64,000 nucleotides of DNA from Hippasteria phrygiana (taxonomy: Eukaryota > Echinodermata > Asteroidea > Valvatida > Goniasteridae), in NCBI GenBank assembly GCA_037893225.1, contig JAZGUH010000765.1, forward strand, positions 186,001-250,000. Direction: 5' to 3'. The stretch's first letter is position 1; each line of letters starts with the position of its first letter. Position numbers and translations under genes: made by a program. The notes under the pieces were generated by a model that was not told where the DNA came from, did no database searches, and saw only the letters and a program-made list of their open reading frames with translations. Below, one piece after another: positions 22,360 through 35,065 of this stretch.

Positions 22360-24183
22360 GGTGTATATACACCTACATTGCAAAAACTTGCATAATTATA
22401 GGCTATAGACCTTACATGGAAACTACTTTCGAAATTCAAATGGCTTTGTATTAGCAACACCAATAATATGTAATGATTCAGTTTCCAAGCTTATGCTTCA
22501 CCTCTTTCTACAGGTTCGTCAGAAACTGACGAACTTCCCGTCTCCCCCTTCAATTTTTTTCTCTGTCTGGGAAAGCGAGATTTGATCTACAGGGAAATCT
22601 CGGGCAGATCAGAGTGTGCAAACATTCACCAGAAACTCTGGGGAGCTAACCCCGTTGGATAACACCCGCAGGCCACGGCGGGCTCCAATAACGGGGTTCC
22701 AACATTCCCGGCCCTCAAGGGACAACCATGGTAATTAAAATGTCAAGGGGCCCCCGCTCTATATAGCGTTACCGCGGTAACTTGCTCTGTCAGTCTTTGA
22801 AGTTGGAATTTAATCACCATCGAGTGTTGCCATGTAGAAAACTTTATTCAAGTAAAACATTATGGAACATTGAATTTATACAGAAGCAAGGAATTAAGGG
22901 CTTCGATTTTCCTGACGACTGAGGAGTAATTCCAGAAGGGAAGACAATTCTGAAATATTCATGTATTGCAAGAGTGTGTGTGTGTAAATGGCGCCAGAGG
23001 GCGCATTACCTCAGTGGAGGTCATGCCCTTAGTCATATTTAAATGCGCAACGGAGGTTTCAAATTTGGGCACAAAATGGCTGTGCGGGACACCAGTGCTC
23101 AAATGGCAACAAGAAACTGTATGCATCATTTTGCACGCGGAGACCATTTGTTAGTCCAGATTTTGTGTCGTCCTTAACGAAACTCTCTTTATGACTGTGA
23201 TTGGGGTCAGAAAGGTCACAGAACACAGTTCACCAAAATGGATTGTCTGCCCCAAGTCTGATCAAATTTGGAATTATTGCTTTTTTTTGGGTAAGAACAG
23301 TGGCTGATTCATCAAAAAGGGTTCACAGATTATTTTAACTTCAAATTCCTTCTAATATCGTAAAATAATTCTTGCTCTTTGCCTTTGGCAAGGCGGGGGA
23401 ACATTATTAAAAAAAAAAGAAAACAAAAAACAAGAAAACAATACAAAACCAAGCGTTATTTTGCACGATTGAATCGAGGGAATTCTATTATGGACTGGCC
23501 CCGAGGTAACATGTGTGGGCGATTGCAATTACCGCAAAGAGGAACCAAGTGTATTTTCTAACCGTTCATGTCAACTGTACGTGAGCGTTGCACTGCTTAA
23601 TAGCCCCAATGTAGATCCAACCGGCTTGTATGTCTGAGCACTGACTCGATGATGCTATATTTATAGGCCGGCTTTCATCTAATACACGGTGGATTTATCA
23701 GAACCGGTATGACTTCATCACAATCCTACACACAGCGTGGTTTCCATACATAAAATGTACTTAGGTTTTGCACCCCCCAAGCCACGTAATTCATTCAGAT
23801 AACAGAGTAACATACTTGAATCCAAACACGGCGGTGGCTTTTCGTTAATGAAAAATCAAAATTCACCCGTTTCGTAAAATATCCATCGTGTAATTGCTTG
23901 ACATATACAAACAGCCTAGGGCCGAGGAATGTGTTCTTGTGTCTTTTGCGTCACTGTTCGTTCGGCACGGAGATGTGCATGCAAATGTATGTTTTAATGC
24001 CGAGTATATTGCCCGGCTATCTGGGACAAAAAGTAAACCACAGCCTATAAGTAGCAGTATTTCTTACCAAATTCATTGTGGTAGATACACGGATTTGGGA
24101 GGATAGTGTTGGATGTGTGTATGTGCCAATCTTAAAGTATTTCGTGACATCCTACGAAATTCTATTTTTACGCCCACCCGAAC
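22360..24183. other. Intergenic, nothing recognised
   Basis: No delimited repeat. The matching 62-residue ORFs on both strands near 22960-23154 are chance. Confidence 0.4.
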
Positions 24184-24320
24184 AAAGATACTGACAATTT
24201 GGGAGACCGCCAACATAGGGCAAGATAGCTCAGTTGGTAGCGCGCCGGTATGGTAACCCTGAGGTCGCAGGTTCGAATCCCGCTCCTGCCAGTTCCTTTG
24301 TTCACTTTGAAAATGTATTC
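24184..24320 (+). repeat. SINE with a 73-nt tRNA-Thr-like part
   Basis: The internal 24219-24291 segment has exact tRNA length and the invariant bases (T8, A14, G18G19, A21, T33, TTC at 54-56, A58), an A box TAGCTCAGTTGG and B box GGTTCGAATCC. The anticodon position reads GGT (Thr). Mismatches occur in the acceptor, D, anticodon (two) and T stems. The upstream AGACCGCCAACATAGGGCAAG and downstream TTTGTTCACTTTGAA are shared with the copy at 7196-7310, so this is a dispersed SINE and not a tRNA gene. Confidence 0.8.
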
Positions 24321-27271
24321 AATTGTATTTTAGAAATATATCACAAAATTTAACACAAATGTGTATGGTAAATGCAGTATCAATCTCATTAGTGTGTGAT
24401 TCGATTTTGATCGGACAGCGAACAACTTCAAATCTTGCCTCCAAAATAGTGGCAGACAGCTGTCTACATATTAAGTTGCGCACTACATGAAATTAACCAG
24501 AATCGCGTGAGACTGTCAGTTACCTTTTTTTCGCACAATAATGATAAAGACGAACGCTGTACCTTCCCAATATTATATACAACATTACATTGAAATTCAA
24601 TTAATTTTGTCCACCCAGCAGTTCATGTATCGTCAGTTATATGGTGTAACCTATCTTTGAACAGATCCTTTACATTCACACGAAGCAGGCTTCAATATGT
24701 AATGGAACACCGGACAGTCTTAACCCGTTGAATAACCAAACGGAAGCGCGTGCCCACTATCTTATTGAACTTAATGAAACCAGCAAAACAGCCCATTTGA
24801 AACCACGTATAGGCCATAATACTTCGAGTGCTGTAACTTTCGCACGGTGTGCATGTGTGGTGTGAGAGACACCGTCCGCCAATTAGTTGCAATCATATCC
24901 AGTGTGTGCACTTGAATCCGGGACATAAGATCGCGTGCGGCTCCCTCCCTAGATCTCTCACAATGTTGGTGTAGATATTCTACTGTCGAGGATACTCTTA
25001 CACCGGAGAGCAAGTATATTTCGCTAATTGACTGTAGCGACCGAGGCAGGAAGTCTACAGTAATGAAAATCGTGCGTCAGCATTCAAAGAAGATTCAAAG
25101 TGAACATGCAGACCAGTGCAGGCGGAATAAGGAGTTTTGCTTATTTTGGCGCGAAACATTTTGGTTCTATTGAGTGATTTAGTTTCAGCCTAAAAATCGA
25201 GTCCAGTGGATGCGTGCTTATTTCTTGTTTTCGTTACGAATACGTCAAAACTGATCTCTTGGCACATTGCATAAGTTTAAGTCACATCTTCAATGGGGGA
25301 TCATTCTTGTTTCCAAGTTTGTGTAGTAGAAAAATGAACGTACGTACGTACACATTAAAAAATACGAAACAATATCTAAGACCGCTCATTCCAGTTCCAT
25401 ATCTATACTTTCTGTTCATACTAAACATCCAGTAGCGTTAATATTACATATTAAGAATTTCTCGTGACGCATGGATTGCCGGACGAGCTAGACTACATAA
25501 AACAGAAAACGTATAAATGATCGCTCGTTGAAAACGGTACTGATTCCGAATGGATTAATCTTAAGTAGGTTCTCGTTTTGTTGTCTGCTGTCGTTTGAGT
25601 GTTTTTTCCCCACTAATTCCTCACGGTCGATCAAAATTTACAACCCGTCAGAGACTAAGCCGAACAAGTTTCGCAGTAAGCAAAGAGAAAATTGGAAACA
25701 AGTGAACATCGTGTGCCAATACTTCTTGAAAATTGGTGGCAGCAAAAATGCCGGTCCTTTTTGTCTTGATCACATGATCCTGAGCACGCGCATGACTGCA
25801 AAACGGTCATCCGCATGGCCAGTGTAGCGTGAATTTCAGTCACTATGAAATACGGGCTCGTCGGTAGTATTGCACATGCTTAAGTGAAGATTAGGAGAGT
25901 GGCCGGTCACTTGAGAGGGTTTAACCAATTAATAGGGAAAAGGAGTCCGATTTTCACAGGAGTCTGATTTTCATGAATAACACCGGTCTTGAGAACATTT
26001 TTAAATATATTGAAAATTGATGACCCAAATATAATGAAAATTTGAACCAAACTTGCTATCAATCTGTCATTCACATTGCTGACGGGTAAAGGCAGAATAG
26101 AAAGGCCGTCGTAGCGAGACTCGCACTAAGAGGTCGTGGGTTTACGTGTTCGGTGTTTTTTCTTGGGAGGGGGGGGGGGGGGGGGGCATGCTCTCAAGTG
26201 AGGCAAGATTGCAGTTGTTCAGAAAAGAAAATTAAGCCAAGTTCCCCAAAATATTGGTGCACTCTCGTGTGCATTAAGCCATCTCTGAGAAAAAAGTTAG
26301 GCAACTGCTGCGTACTTTTGCACGCGGAAAGCTCCGACCATACATGCAAAGTGTTGACAATACAGCACAATTATTTCCATCTACTCTCAAAATTATAACA
26401 TTGCTCAGTCATCACGAGCCACACAAGGTATGTTTCTGAAGGCAGGGCAAATGTATAGCCAGGCAAATTATGCGGACTGAAATCAAATATATTGTAATCA
26501 TTCTATATTTAGCAGTACAATATCGTAGGCTATTGATAACTGCGCTCGATAAAACAGCGATTGTTCGTTCTTTTCCCTTGGCGGTTTTAAGTTGTTTTGT
26601 TCAGCTGAATGTCAACTGCCATGTATTGAATATTGTATGATGCGGGGATGTGATGTATCATTAGATTGTCCGTGATGCATACTGATTTCAGCCTTTAAAT
26701 ACTGTATGAAGGATACAACAACTGATCTTTGAAAGATTCGACTTAAAATGTAATCATACTTTTGAAAACAAAGTTATAGCAATGAAGTCGAATTCATAAA
26801 AAGAGATGGCTACCCTGAAATGAACCGCGACTGTATTTTCGAGTTGTGAAATAATTTCCCCCGTGACAACAATTGCTTACGGCACTTTCTCAGTGTCGTA
26901 TAAAAGAGTCTTTGTTGATTATTGGCCGAATCAATGTAAAATTATACCCATTTTCCCCTAATATTTATTTTTATTTAATTTTGTACATCTGCCTTGCAAT
27001 TTTTTTGTCCAGATTAAAAGGACCGACTGCAAGGACTTTCCCCTATTCCTTGAACATTTTGTACTGATTATCTTTTGCAGAGAAAAGAAAAAGAAAATAC
27101 CATGGGGCCTCAAAAACGGAAGCAGTCATGGGACGCTGAACATGATTTTTCTTTGCACAAAAGACCATTTTGCTATAAATTAAATAGCAGTTTGTGAAGC
27201 CCTCTTCATTGGAAATGTGTACAAGCAGGGAAAGTACAACTTTAAATGTGATACACACCATTTGCTTTTGC
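24321..27271. other. Intergenic, one homopolymer run
   Basis: No gene or delimited element. An 18-base poly-G run lies at 26169-26186 inside a stretch with no other signal. Confidence 0.4.
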
Positions 27272-27654
27272 TGTAATTTTCAGAAATAAATGGATTTGGG
27301 GGTTAGCATTTTATAGGGTGCTAGCAAATACTGAAACACTGACCTGTTTAAAGTTTTGTGTGCATAGATGCTGGGAAAACAGAGCGAAAACAAATCTGTT
27401 ATAGAAGTCTGGTTCCCTGACAACAATTTAGACAAAACGGAGCAACTTATCGACGTCAGGGAATTATCAGGTCTGGGAACTAGACTATTTCCAACGATTG
27501 TCGGCTGGCAATCGTTGGAAAACGATACAAATTTCCACTTTTCTTGAAAACGTCAGCACATCAGGTGCCATGATTTCACAGGATGCTTGAGACTGATATT
27601 TACTTGCAGTCTAGTACGGTATTTCGTGATGTTTGCAAATGTTGTATATCAATC
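27272..27654 (+). repeat. Half copy of the 815-1615 fold-back element
   Basis: Matches the centre and right arm of the element at 815-1615: AATTTTCAGAAAT, TGGATTTGGGGGTTAG, CACTGACCTGTTTAAAGTTT, CCAACGATTGTC...GCAATCGTTGG, CATGATTTCACAGGATGCTT and ATGTTTGCAAATGTTGTAT in order. The left arm is absent. The copy runs directly into the ATCA microsatellite. Confidence 0.85.
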
Positions 27655-28820
<1,166 letters not shown>

Positions 28821-28982
28821 CAAATAATGAATGTTTATGAGTGCGATGGTAAGAATAATTTCATGAGGTGACAGATTGAATGTTCCATTCCACGAGGCGA
28901 AGCCGAGTGGAATGGGACATTCCATCTGTCTCCGAATGAAATTATTCTTACCATTGCACGAATGTGAAACATTCATTATTTG
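28821..28982. repeat. 162-bp palindrome (fold-back MITE)
   Basis: CAAATAATGAATGTTTATGA on the left faces its diverged reverse complement ending at 28982. The shared words AAGAATAATTTCAT and GAATGTTCCATTCCAC continue inwards to a central GAGGCGAAGCCGA loop. Roughly 70 of 74 arm positions pair. No coding content. Confidence 0.85.
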
Positions 28983-29053
28983 TTTTATGCAACGCCTGAA
29001 TACATCCGACAGATTGCATGCATGGATTTCTTGGTGTACAACGTGCCGTTTAC

Positions 29054-29280
29054 CTTCTCAGTCCCGCATAAAACCGCGACAAAAAGTGGTCCAGTTCCGA
29101 ATCAGTTAAAGCTTTAATTGTAACAGTTGTTCCTGCGTGTCTTGCAAATTCCTCTAATCGTTTGACTGCATATTTCATTTGTCTCTTTGTGTTAGCAGCG
29201 TCAGCATCGCCTACGACGAGTTCCAATATTTCGTCGTCTGTTAGGAAAACAAACCGCGGTTCGGAAACACCGTCCGCCAT
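29054..29280 (-). CDS. Probable first exon: N-terminal domain of a Crypton/DUF3504-type tyrosine-recombinase-like protein
   Basis: From ATG at 29280 the minus strand encodes MADGVSEPRFVFLTDDEI, then NTKRQMKYAVKRLEEFARH and LTDSELDHFLSRFYAGLR. This pattern (an acidic helix, NTK...K, a W/F-rich helix, then LxxFLxxFYAxLR) is that of the helical N-terminal domain of the tyrosine-recombinase-like proteins related to Crypton transposons, common in marine invertebrate and fish genomes. The exon ends AAG|GTAAAC at 29054, a good splice donor, and a stop follows at once in the intron. Later exons, including any catalytic domain, were not found downstream, so they are absent or beyond a long intron. A longer in-frame start at 29442 is possible but its sequence lacks family character. 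Host gene versus transposon exon cannot be decided. Confidence 0.55.
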
Positions 29281-30968
29281 TTTGTGTGAATGAAAGCCTA
29301 GACTGGTTCCCGGTCCCAGTATGTATATAATATACATTTGAAGTCCGAAGGACAACGGAGGGACCAGAAAACCAGTCCAATGACAGCCGTGTTGTAGCGG
29401 CGGGGAAGTTCTACCAAACGCGTTACCGTTTGATAGAACCATGTGATAGAACTTTTTTTGGCGGTGCGGGTTCGCGTCGTGCGATGGGACGAATAATTCA
29501 ATGCACGTGATCGACGATCCACCAATCGGATGGCTGGAATTTATTCAGGTGTTGTATAAAAGCCATTGTTGTATGAAATGGTACCACATTGTATGCAGCA
29601 ATGGCGGCAAAATCCGGCAAACAATTTCGGAGCTTCACTTTGTGTAAAAGCAAAATTCGGAATTTTTATGTTGAGTCAACAACCATAACCGGTAGCATTT
29701 CGTTATCCATTCACGCTATTCAGCCAAAGTTCCACGATGTCCATTCTCAATGGAAAGAAATTAATAAACGACACGCGCGCGTCTACGTCACTTGAGACCG
29801 CACAGGAACAAACATGCAGAAACTAAAAAAGGAAACTGGCGGTCGCTGACGTTCATTTGATGAATACAAACTGCGCTAGTTTATATACGTCAGGAAAAAC
29901 GTGTTGTAAAAGTTCTCGCTGCACGCAGAGCGGAAGTAGCTATACTCATCATCCGTGGAACAGCCGTCAGACCTTTTCGTTGACGGGATACGCGCAAACA
30001 CGGGCGACCTTGCGTTCCGGCCCCCGCCAATTGTCAATATTATTTTTGCAATTGAAAATAATTGTTTAGCAATTTAGCACAAGTCAGCGTAGACTCATGC
30101 CTAGAATCTCTTTGCTAGCGCTAACCATATAGACGGACTGCACCCATAGTGGGATATCAAGTGTGTGGGAATGTGCTCACTGTGATGTGCAGGAAAATTC
30201 CTTTCATAGGCCTACAGATATTATATGCTGGGGGAAAAACAATCTTGAAATGCAATGAACATTGAGTTGATAGCTGTTTGAATTGTTAGAAGCATTGTAC
30301 ATGCTTTTGTCACAGGCTACAATGTCAACACTTGCCATCGAATACACTATATTACTGGTGTACCACTCTTACGTATTTACAGTATCAGGTAACACAGCTT
30401 ATAGTCAAGTTACAAGGACTAGTGTCTATTAGAAAATGCTGGGACATGATTTCCTATTTCACGGCATGATGCTTCGTTAACACGCGTTGTATAGGACAAG
30501 GTCGAAACGTCCCACCTTTCTCCTTTGCAAACAAGCGTGAAACAAAGCGTGACTTCATCGAGTCTCACGGCATTAATGTTTCAGGTTAATCAACATTTCC
30601 TTGAAAACCTCGCCCCCAAAATGAACACATTATGGAGAGAGCACATACCTTGTCATCAGCCTCGTCCACGTCTCTAAACCCCACAAATCAATGTCTATAG
30701 TACCACACTTCCTCCATGGTTCTTTATACCGCGCAGAGCAACTGAATGAAACGTGAAGCAATGTTGGAAAGCCGAGGTCAATCAGTCTAGGCATCATACT
30801 AAACAAACGACCTTACCCGGCTCTTCTGTGTAGTCAACGACAGAAGGGATCGTCACACCTCCCTATTGACTCTTGAACCTTAGACCTGTAGCGGCTGCCA
30901 GTTTCCAAGCTGGAAGTTTGGCAACTAAGTTGGTTTTAGTCACAGACGCACGCTCATGCTGAAACCTG
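29281..30968. other. Upstream flank of the recombinase-like exon; intergenic
   Basis: Includes a CCAAT box on the plus strand near 29521 and a hairpin GTTCTACCAAACG...CGTTTGATAGAAC at about 29407-29438. Otherwise nothing recognised. Confidence 0.4.
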
Positions 30969-30969
30969 G

Positions 30970-31335
30970 AGCGTTGTGGCCTCGTGGTCTACAGTGTACC
31001 GGACTCGAAAGATCTTGGTGATGCTACAGATAATTGTGGGTTCGAGTTCAGCAGGGATCATGGTGCTTGTGTCCTTGAGCAAGACACTTTGTCACAAGTT
31101 GCTTCTCTCCACCCAGGAGTAAATGGGTACCTGTGAGGGCATGATAGTTATGTGTTTGATTTATGAGCGCTTAACTTGCAGCCGGGGCTGTATACTCCCC
31201 CAGTAAGCTAAAAAGGTTTCAGGATTTGATTAATAGGCCTGATGAGCAGGGAAAATAATGTGGCGCCTTGAACACTATGATCATCGTGGATATGTGGGCA
31301 TTACATTATTCTCTACATTATTATTAAACCGGGTT
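30970..31335 (+). repeat. tRNA-derived SINE with conserved central body
   Basis: TGGCCTCGTGGTCTACAG (A-box region) and GGGTTCGAGTTC (B box) form the tRNA-like head. The body has TCCTTGAGCAAGACACTTTG and AGGAGTAAATGGGTACCTG, words common to SINE and LINE tails of deuterostome invertebrates. The 3' part ends in GGCGCCTTGAACAC and an ATTATTATT-rich tail. About 360 bp. Confidence 0.75.
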
Positions 31336-31464
31336 ATGGTCGAAACTATCATGCGTTTTATCAAATGACTTCGTTGTGCTAAATCCGCGATACTATTTGC
31401 AATATCTTTTCACTATTTGAAATATTAGGTTCGGTTTACATTCTTTTGATGAGTAGAGTTGTTC

Positions 31465-31690
31465 GTTGATTCTCTCCTGTGCCACGAGGGTTTTTCTCTG
31501 GGTTCTCCGGTTTTCCTCCCTCCGCCAAAAAAAATCATTTACGTGCTCCGTGGTTAGATATGGGTCGTATGGTCGGCTGCCAGAGGCGCCTTATACGTGC
31601 CTTCGACTCGACCACGTTGTAGCCGCGTCCTTCGCAATTCAGCACCCCAGCTGCGAGTAAGGATGATTAGCCTCCCAAATTATTATTATA
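31465..31690 (+). repeat. Probable SINE/LINE tail fragment
   Basis: GGGTTCTCCGGTTTTCCTCC resembles the opposite strand of the fragment at 5490-5716, and the segment ends in an AATTATTATTATAGG tail. No head was identified. Confidence 0.4.
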
Positions 31691-32529
31691 GGTAAGTAAA
31701 CAAGAAAACACTAAAATGCCTCTTCTTACCCCACGAAGGCATGCTTCATTCGCGTGTTTCTTATTACATAGGCCTACAACCTTTTCTATAAAGTTATACT
31801 CCCGCCGTTTAATCTGTGGGACATTTTTTTCTTTCATAATTCCTTTGACGTTTCAAACGCTTTCTCCTAATGTAGAAGATTGAGGACGACTTCAAAGCTT
31901 TCCCAACGGCAACTCCCAATTCCAATTTGTTTCTTATTAGGTGTCATTTACTGTCTTTTGAGGAGCTTTTAAGTACAAGAGAAAAGATTGTACTATCAGA
32001 GTGTCGAGACCCTTACAAGATATGCGATAACCGTTCGAGGTCTTCAACAAAATCCCTCTGAATAGAACCATATTTTTTTAAGAGAGACAAGTTTTGAGTC
32101 ATGTACAGGAATTAGAGTCGATCATTCTCTCTCTTAAACTCGGACAAGAGTGGCTAAGTTGGTTGGCAGATTTTGACTCGACAAACTGACCGGATACAAG
32201 GAGACGGGGATTTAGATGGCTGTCCGAGAGCGGCCACTTCATTTATGTCCATTATTCATCTGCCTCTCAAGGGGCTGGCTCAAGTGTGCAATTAACTGGT
32301 TTCTGTGAACTCGACATGTGAACTCGACATATAGTCAAGGATGCACTCTGAGCAGTGGGGAAGAACGAATGAAATTGCATGCGCCAGTCACTGCCAGCAT
32401 CGCCGATTACCACTGCTGCAGTTAAAGTTAAAGCTATCAAAAGGCTGTTCAAAGTTTTCCGGGACAGTGGTGCACCTAGAAAATGAATGTTAAGAGGTTT
32501 GCACCGTGAGACTCTTTTCCCATATAACT
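31691..32529. other. Intergenic, nothing recognised
   Basis: No repeat or domain recognised. Confidence 0.4.
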
Positions 32530-32630
32530 GATAAGCGTGAGATTGTATCTGAGGAAAAAAAGCCATACGTAAAGTGCGGTAACCAAAGCACATGGCATGC
32601 ATATTATCCACGCATCATAGAACACACATA
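32530..32630 (+). repeat. Direct duplication, copy 1
   Basis: Shares AAGCGTGAGATTGTATCTGA, ACGTAAAGTGC, GTAACCAAAGC, ACATGGCATGCATATT and ACGCATCATAGAACACAC, in order, with 32975-33078. The copies differ by small substitutions and a few inserted bases. Confidence 0.85.
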
Positions 32631-32741
32631 TCTGGTTGTAAACTTAAAGTGACACAAAGTGACCCCGACATTTTCCAATCATCCCAAGTTGGATCCTTGG
32701 CGAGGATGGTTTTCCAAATCATCATACTGGGAATCTAGTGA

Positions 32742-32778
32742 CCGGTTCAGGAACCACCGGCTCAGGAACCACCGGCTC
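32742..32778 (+). repeat. Short 15-bp tandem repeat
   Basis: About 2.5 copies of CCGGCTCAGGAACCA lie between the two copies of the 100-bp duplication. Confidence 0.8.
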
Positions 32779-32974
32779 CTCCATCTCTTTCTGACCACTA
32801 TTCTGATATTTTACTGGTATCTGCAAATAGGCAGACAACATGTGTTTGGACGACGCCATCTGCATTCACCCGAAGCACCTTTATAGGCCTTTGATAGGTT
32901 ATTTTTTAAAGGCGCCAGTTCTGGGATTTCTTTAGTTCGGACATCGGCGACCTTTTCAACTCTGGACGCTTATA

Positions 32975-33078
32975 ATAAGCGTGAGATTGTATCTGAGGAA
33001 AACATTCCAGACGTAAAGTGCAGTAACCAAAGCTTAACACATGGCATGCATATTTTCGACGCATCATAGAACACACTT
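32975..33078 (+). repeat. Direct duplication, copy 2
   Basis: Second copy of the 32530-32630 sequence in the same orientation, 445 bases away. It contains two small indels relative to copy 1. Confidence 0.85.
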
Positions 33079-33149
33079 TCGTTATAAGTCCAGCCCTATT
33101 CCATATTTAATAACACTTTTAAATAAATAACATGAGTTGTTAGAAATCT

Positions 33150-33355
33150 CCTGGATGCGGCAAATGGGCGACTCTTCCCGAAATAACCTTATTGGGGCGA
33201 CACGAGTGTCGCCCATTTAGAGCACTTTCCCCACGCGCCTTGCTAAAAAACACTCCAAAAGGGCGACTTTTACAATAGGGCGACAGTTATGTGTCGCCCT
33301 ATTCGACCAGGTCACCCTAACCCACTCTTTTCCAGGATTATGTGTCGCCCTATCC
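33150..33355. repeat. Cluster of GGGCGACA/TGTCGCCC hairpins
   Basis: GGGCGACACGAGTGTCGCCC is a near-perfect hairpin at about 33196-33216. A second hairpin, AGGGCGACAGTTATGTGTCGCCCT, follows about 70 bases later, and single GGGCGACT/TGTCGCCC half-sites lie around them. No ORF; origin unknown. Confidence 0.6.
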
Positions 33356-33360
33356 GGCAA

Positions 33361-34012
33361 TTGAGGAAAATTAAGCAAACTATCCTTATGTTTTTTATAA
33401 TTATTTTAGTCTTAGTCAATCTGCTTGTTTATTGTGTTTTTGTTCAATGTCTTTATTTTTGTGGATATTTTTGTGGATCATTTAAATGTACTGTGAATTT
33501 GTTAAATTATCACTTTTCCATGTCTTTTTAAATACTATTTCGTGTTTTTTTTTAAATGTAGCTTATATATATATTTGTTTATATTATATTTATTGTAAAC
33601 GTCATTTTTATTGTAAATTCACTGTAATTCAGCCATTTGGCTGCGAGAGTTCTTTTAAATAAACGAATGGAGTACGCAGGCGTGTGGCTTTGCGCACTGT
33701 CCACATAACCCAACGTACAGTATCCGGAAGCTAAACACTACTCAGGAGGAAGATATGCTCTCACATTGCCATATATTCAATAAAAACCAGAACTGTTGTA
33801 CATTGCGCCACAATGGTCACATGGCTGCCTCATAAAAGAATACAACCACAAGCAGACGACTTTAGGTTATAAATATTTCGACAAAACAAACAGATGACCA
33901 CAATAGCTCTCCGTATTATGGAGACAATAATTATATTTAACAGACCCCCACAAATGTACAGCTAGGATTCCTTATATTTTGCTTGTTTCTTTGCATGTAG
34001 CCCTTGTGCTAA
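33361..34012. other. Intergenic, AT-rich
   Basis: AT-rich with no recognised gene or repeat. Confidence 0.4.
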
Positions 34013-34013
34013 T

Positions 34014-34302
34014 CCAGGGCCTAATTCCATAGGGTTGCTTAACGGTAAGCAGACAAGCTGTGCTAACTGTAGCAGAAAGTTAATGTTCGCTTAAGCGCCA
34101 TTTCACGGTGAAGTCGTGCTAACTCCTGCGCGCGCATGGAGATTTCTACTGTAGCATCACATTTTTAAGCAAATTCTACTCCTGAAGTTAGCCAGCCCTT
34201 TCCTGTGCCTAAAGCTTACGGTCTCAAGAAATGGACGGAAAACAGAAAACCGTTAGCAGAAAACCATGTGCATAGCAGCTCTCTGAAATTGGGCCCAGGT
34301 CA
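34014..34302. mobile_element. MITE with CAGGGCC ends
   Basis: The left end CAGGGCCTAATTCCATAG and the right end in reverse complement CTGGGCCCAATTTCAGAG form inverted repeats of about 18 bases. The 289-bp interior has GCTTAAGC-type words and no ORF. No matching flanking duplication was seen: the right border abuts a CR1 fragment, so one flank may have been lost. Confidence 0.65.
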
Positions 34303-35065
34303 CTGTGATCGGCAGTACCTGCATTTCTCCAAGTGATTCTGTTAGCCAATCTAGGAGCCTGGTTTGACTCAAATCTGTGTATGAGAACTCATATTACCAA
34401 GATTTGTTCCACATCTTTTGTCCATCTTCATAATATCAGGCGAATTAGTAAGTTTTTGTGCAAAGATTCTTTAGTCAGCCTTATTCATTCATTTATTACC
34501 AACCGACTTGATTATTGTAACAGTCTTCTTTATGGTTTACCAAACTCAAAGTTCAAAATGCAGCTGCCAGGCTAGTTATACACGGAAATTCAATCATATA
34601 TTACCAGTTTTACGTTTACTACATTGGCTGCCAGTGAGATTTCGTATATATTTTAAAATTCTGCTTTTGACTTTTAAAGTTTTACATGGCTTGTCCGCAT
34701 GTGTGAAAGAAAGTTCTGCATATTGCTTACGTTCCAACAAGAAAGTATGCTTGGAAATTCTGAAGTGTAAAATGTTAAAGACACTGGGAGGTAGATCATT
34801 TTCATCAGCAGCCCCAGAATTGTGGAATAAGTTACCTGTTAACGTTCAGCTCTCCCAGTCTATTGACATTTTTAAGCGTAATCTTAAGACGTATTTTTTC
34901 AAACTGGCCTTTTAATTAATTTAATTGCTTTGTACCAGCGTATTTACTTTTTTTAAATCCTTTTTTAATGGCTTTTAATCCTTTTAATTATGTAATGCGC
35001 GATTGATCATTGTTATGAATATCGCGCAATACAAATTTTAATTAATTATTATTATAATTATTATG
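34303..35065 (+). pseudogene. CR1-clade LINE: 3' end of ORF2 and 3' tail, broken
   Basis: The reading has GAWFDSNLCMRTHITKIC and FITNRLDYCNSLLYGLP, then after a frame change LLHWLPVRFRIYFK, and finally RSFSSAAPELWNKLPV and SIDIFKRNLKTYFF before the stop at 34913-34915. This is the conserved C-terminal end of the CR1 reverse transcriptase. At least two frameshifts (near 34350 and 34570) break it. The 3' UTR ends in GCGCAATACAAATTTTA and ATTATTATT repeats. The endonuclease and catalytic reverse-transcriptase core are missing by 5' truncation. Confidence 0.9.

Noticed and set aside
24219..24291. A functional tRNA-Thr gene
   Set aside because: Five stem mismatches, an unusual GGT anticodon and shared flanks with another dispersed copy indicate a SINE.
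29281..29442. N-terminal extension of the recombinase-like exon
   Set aside because: The upstream in-frame sequence lacks family features, while the ATG at 29280 (MADG...) starts where relatives usually begin.
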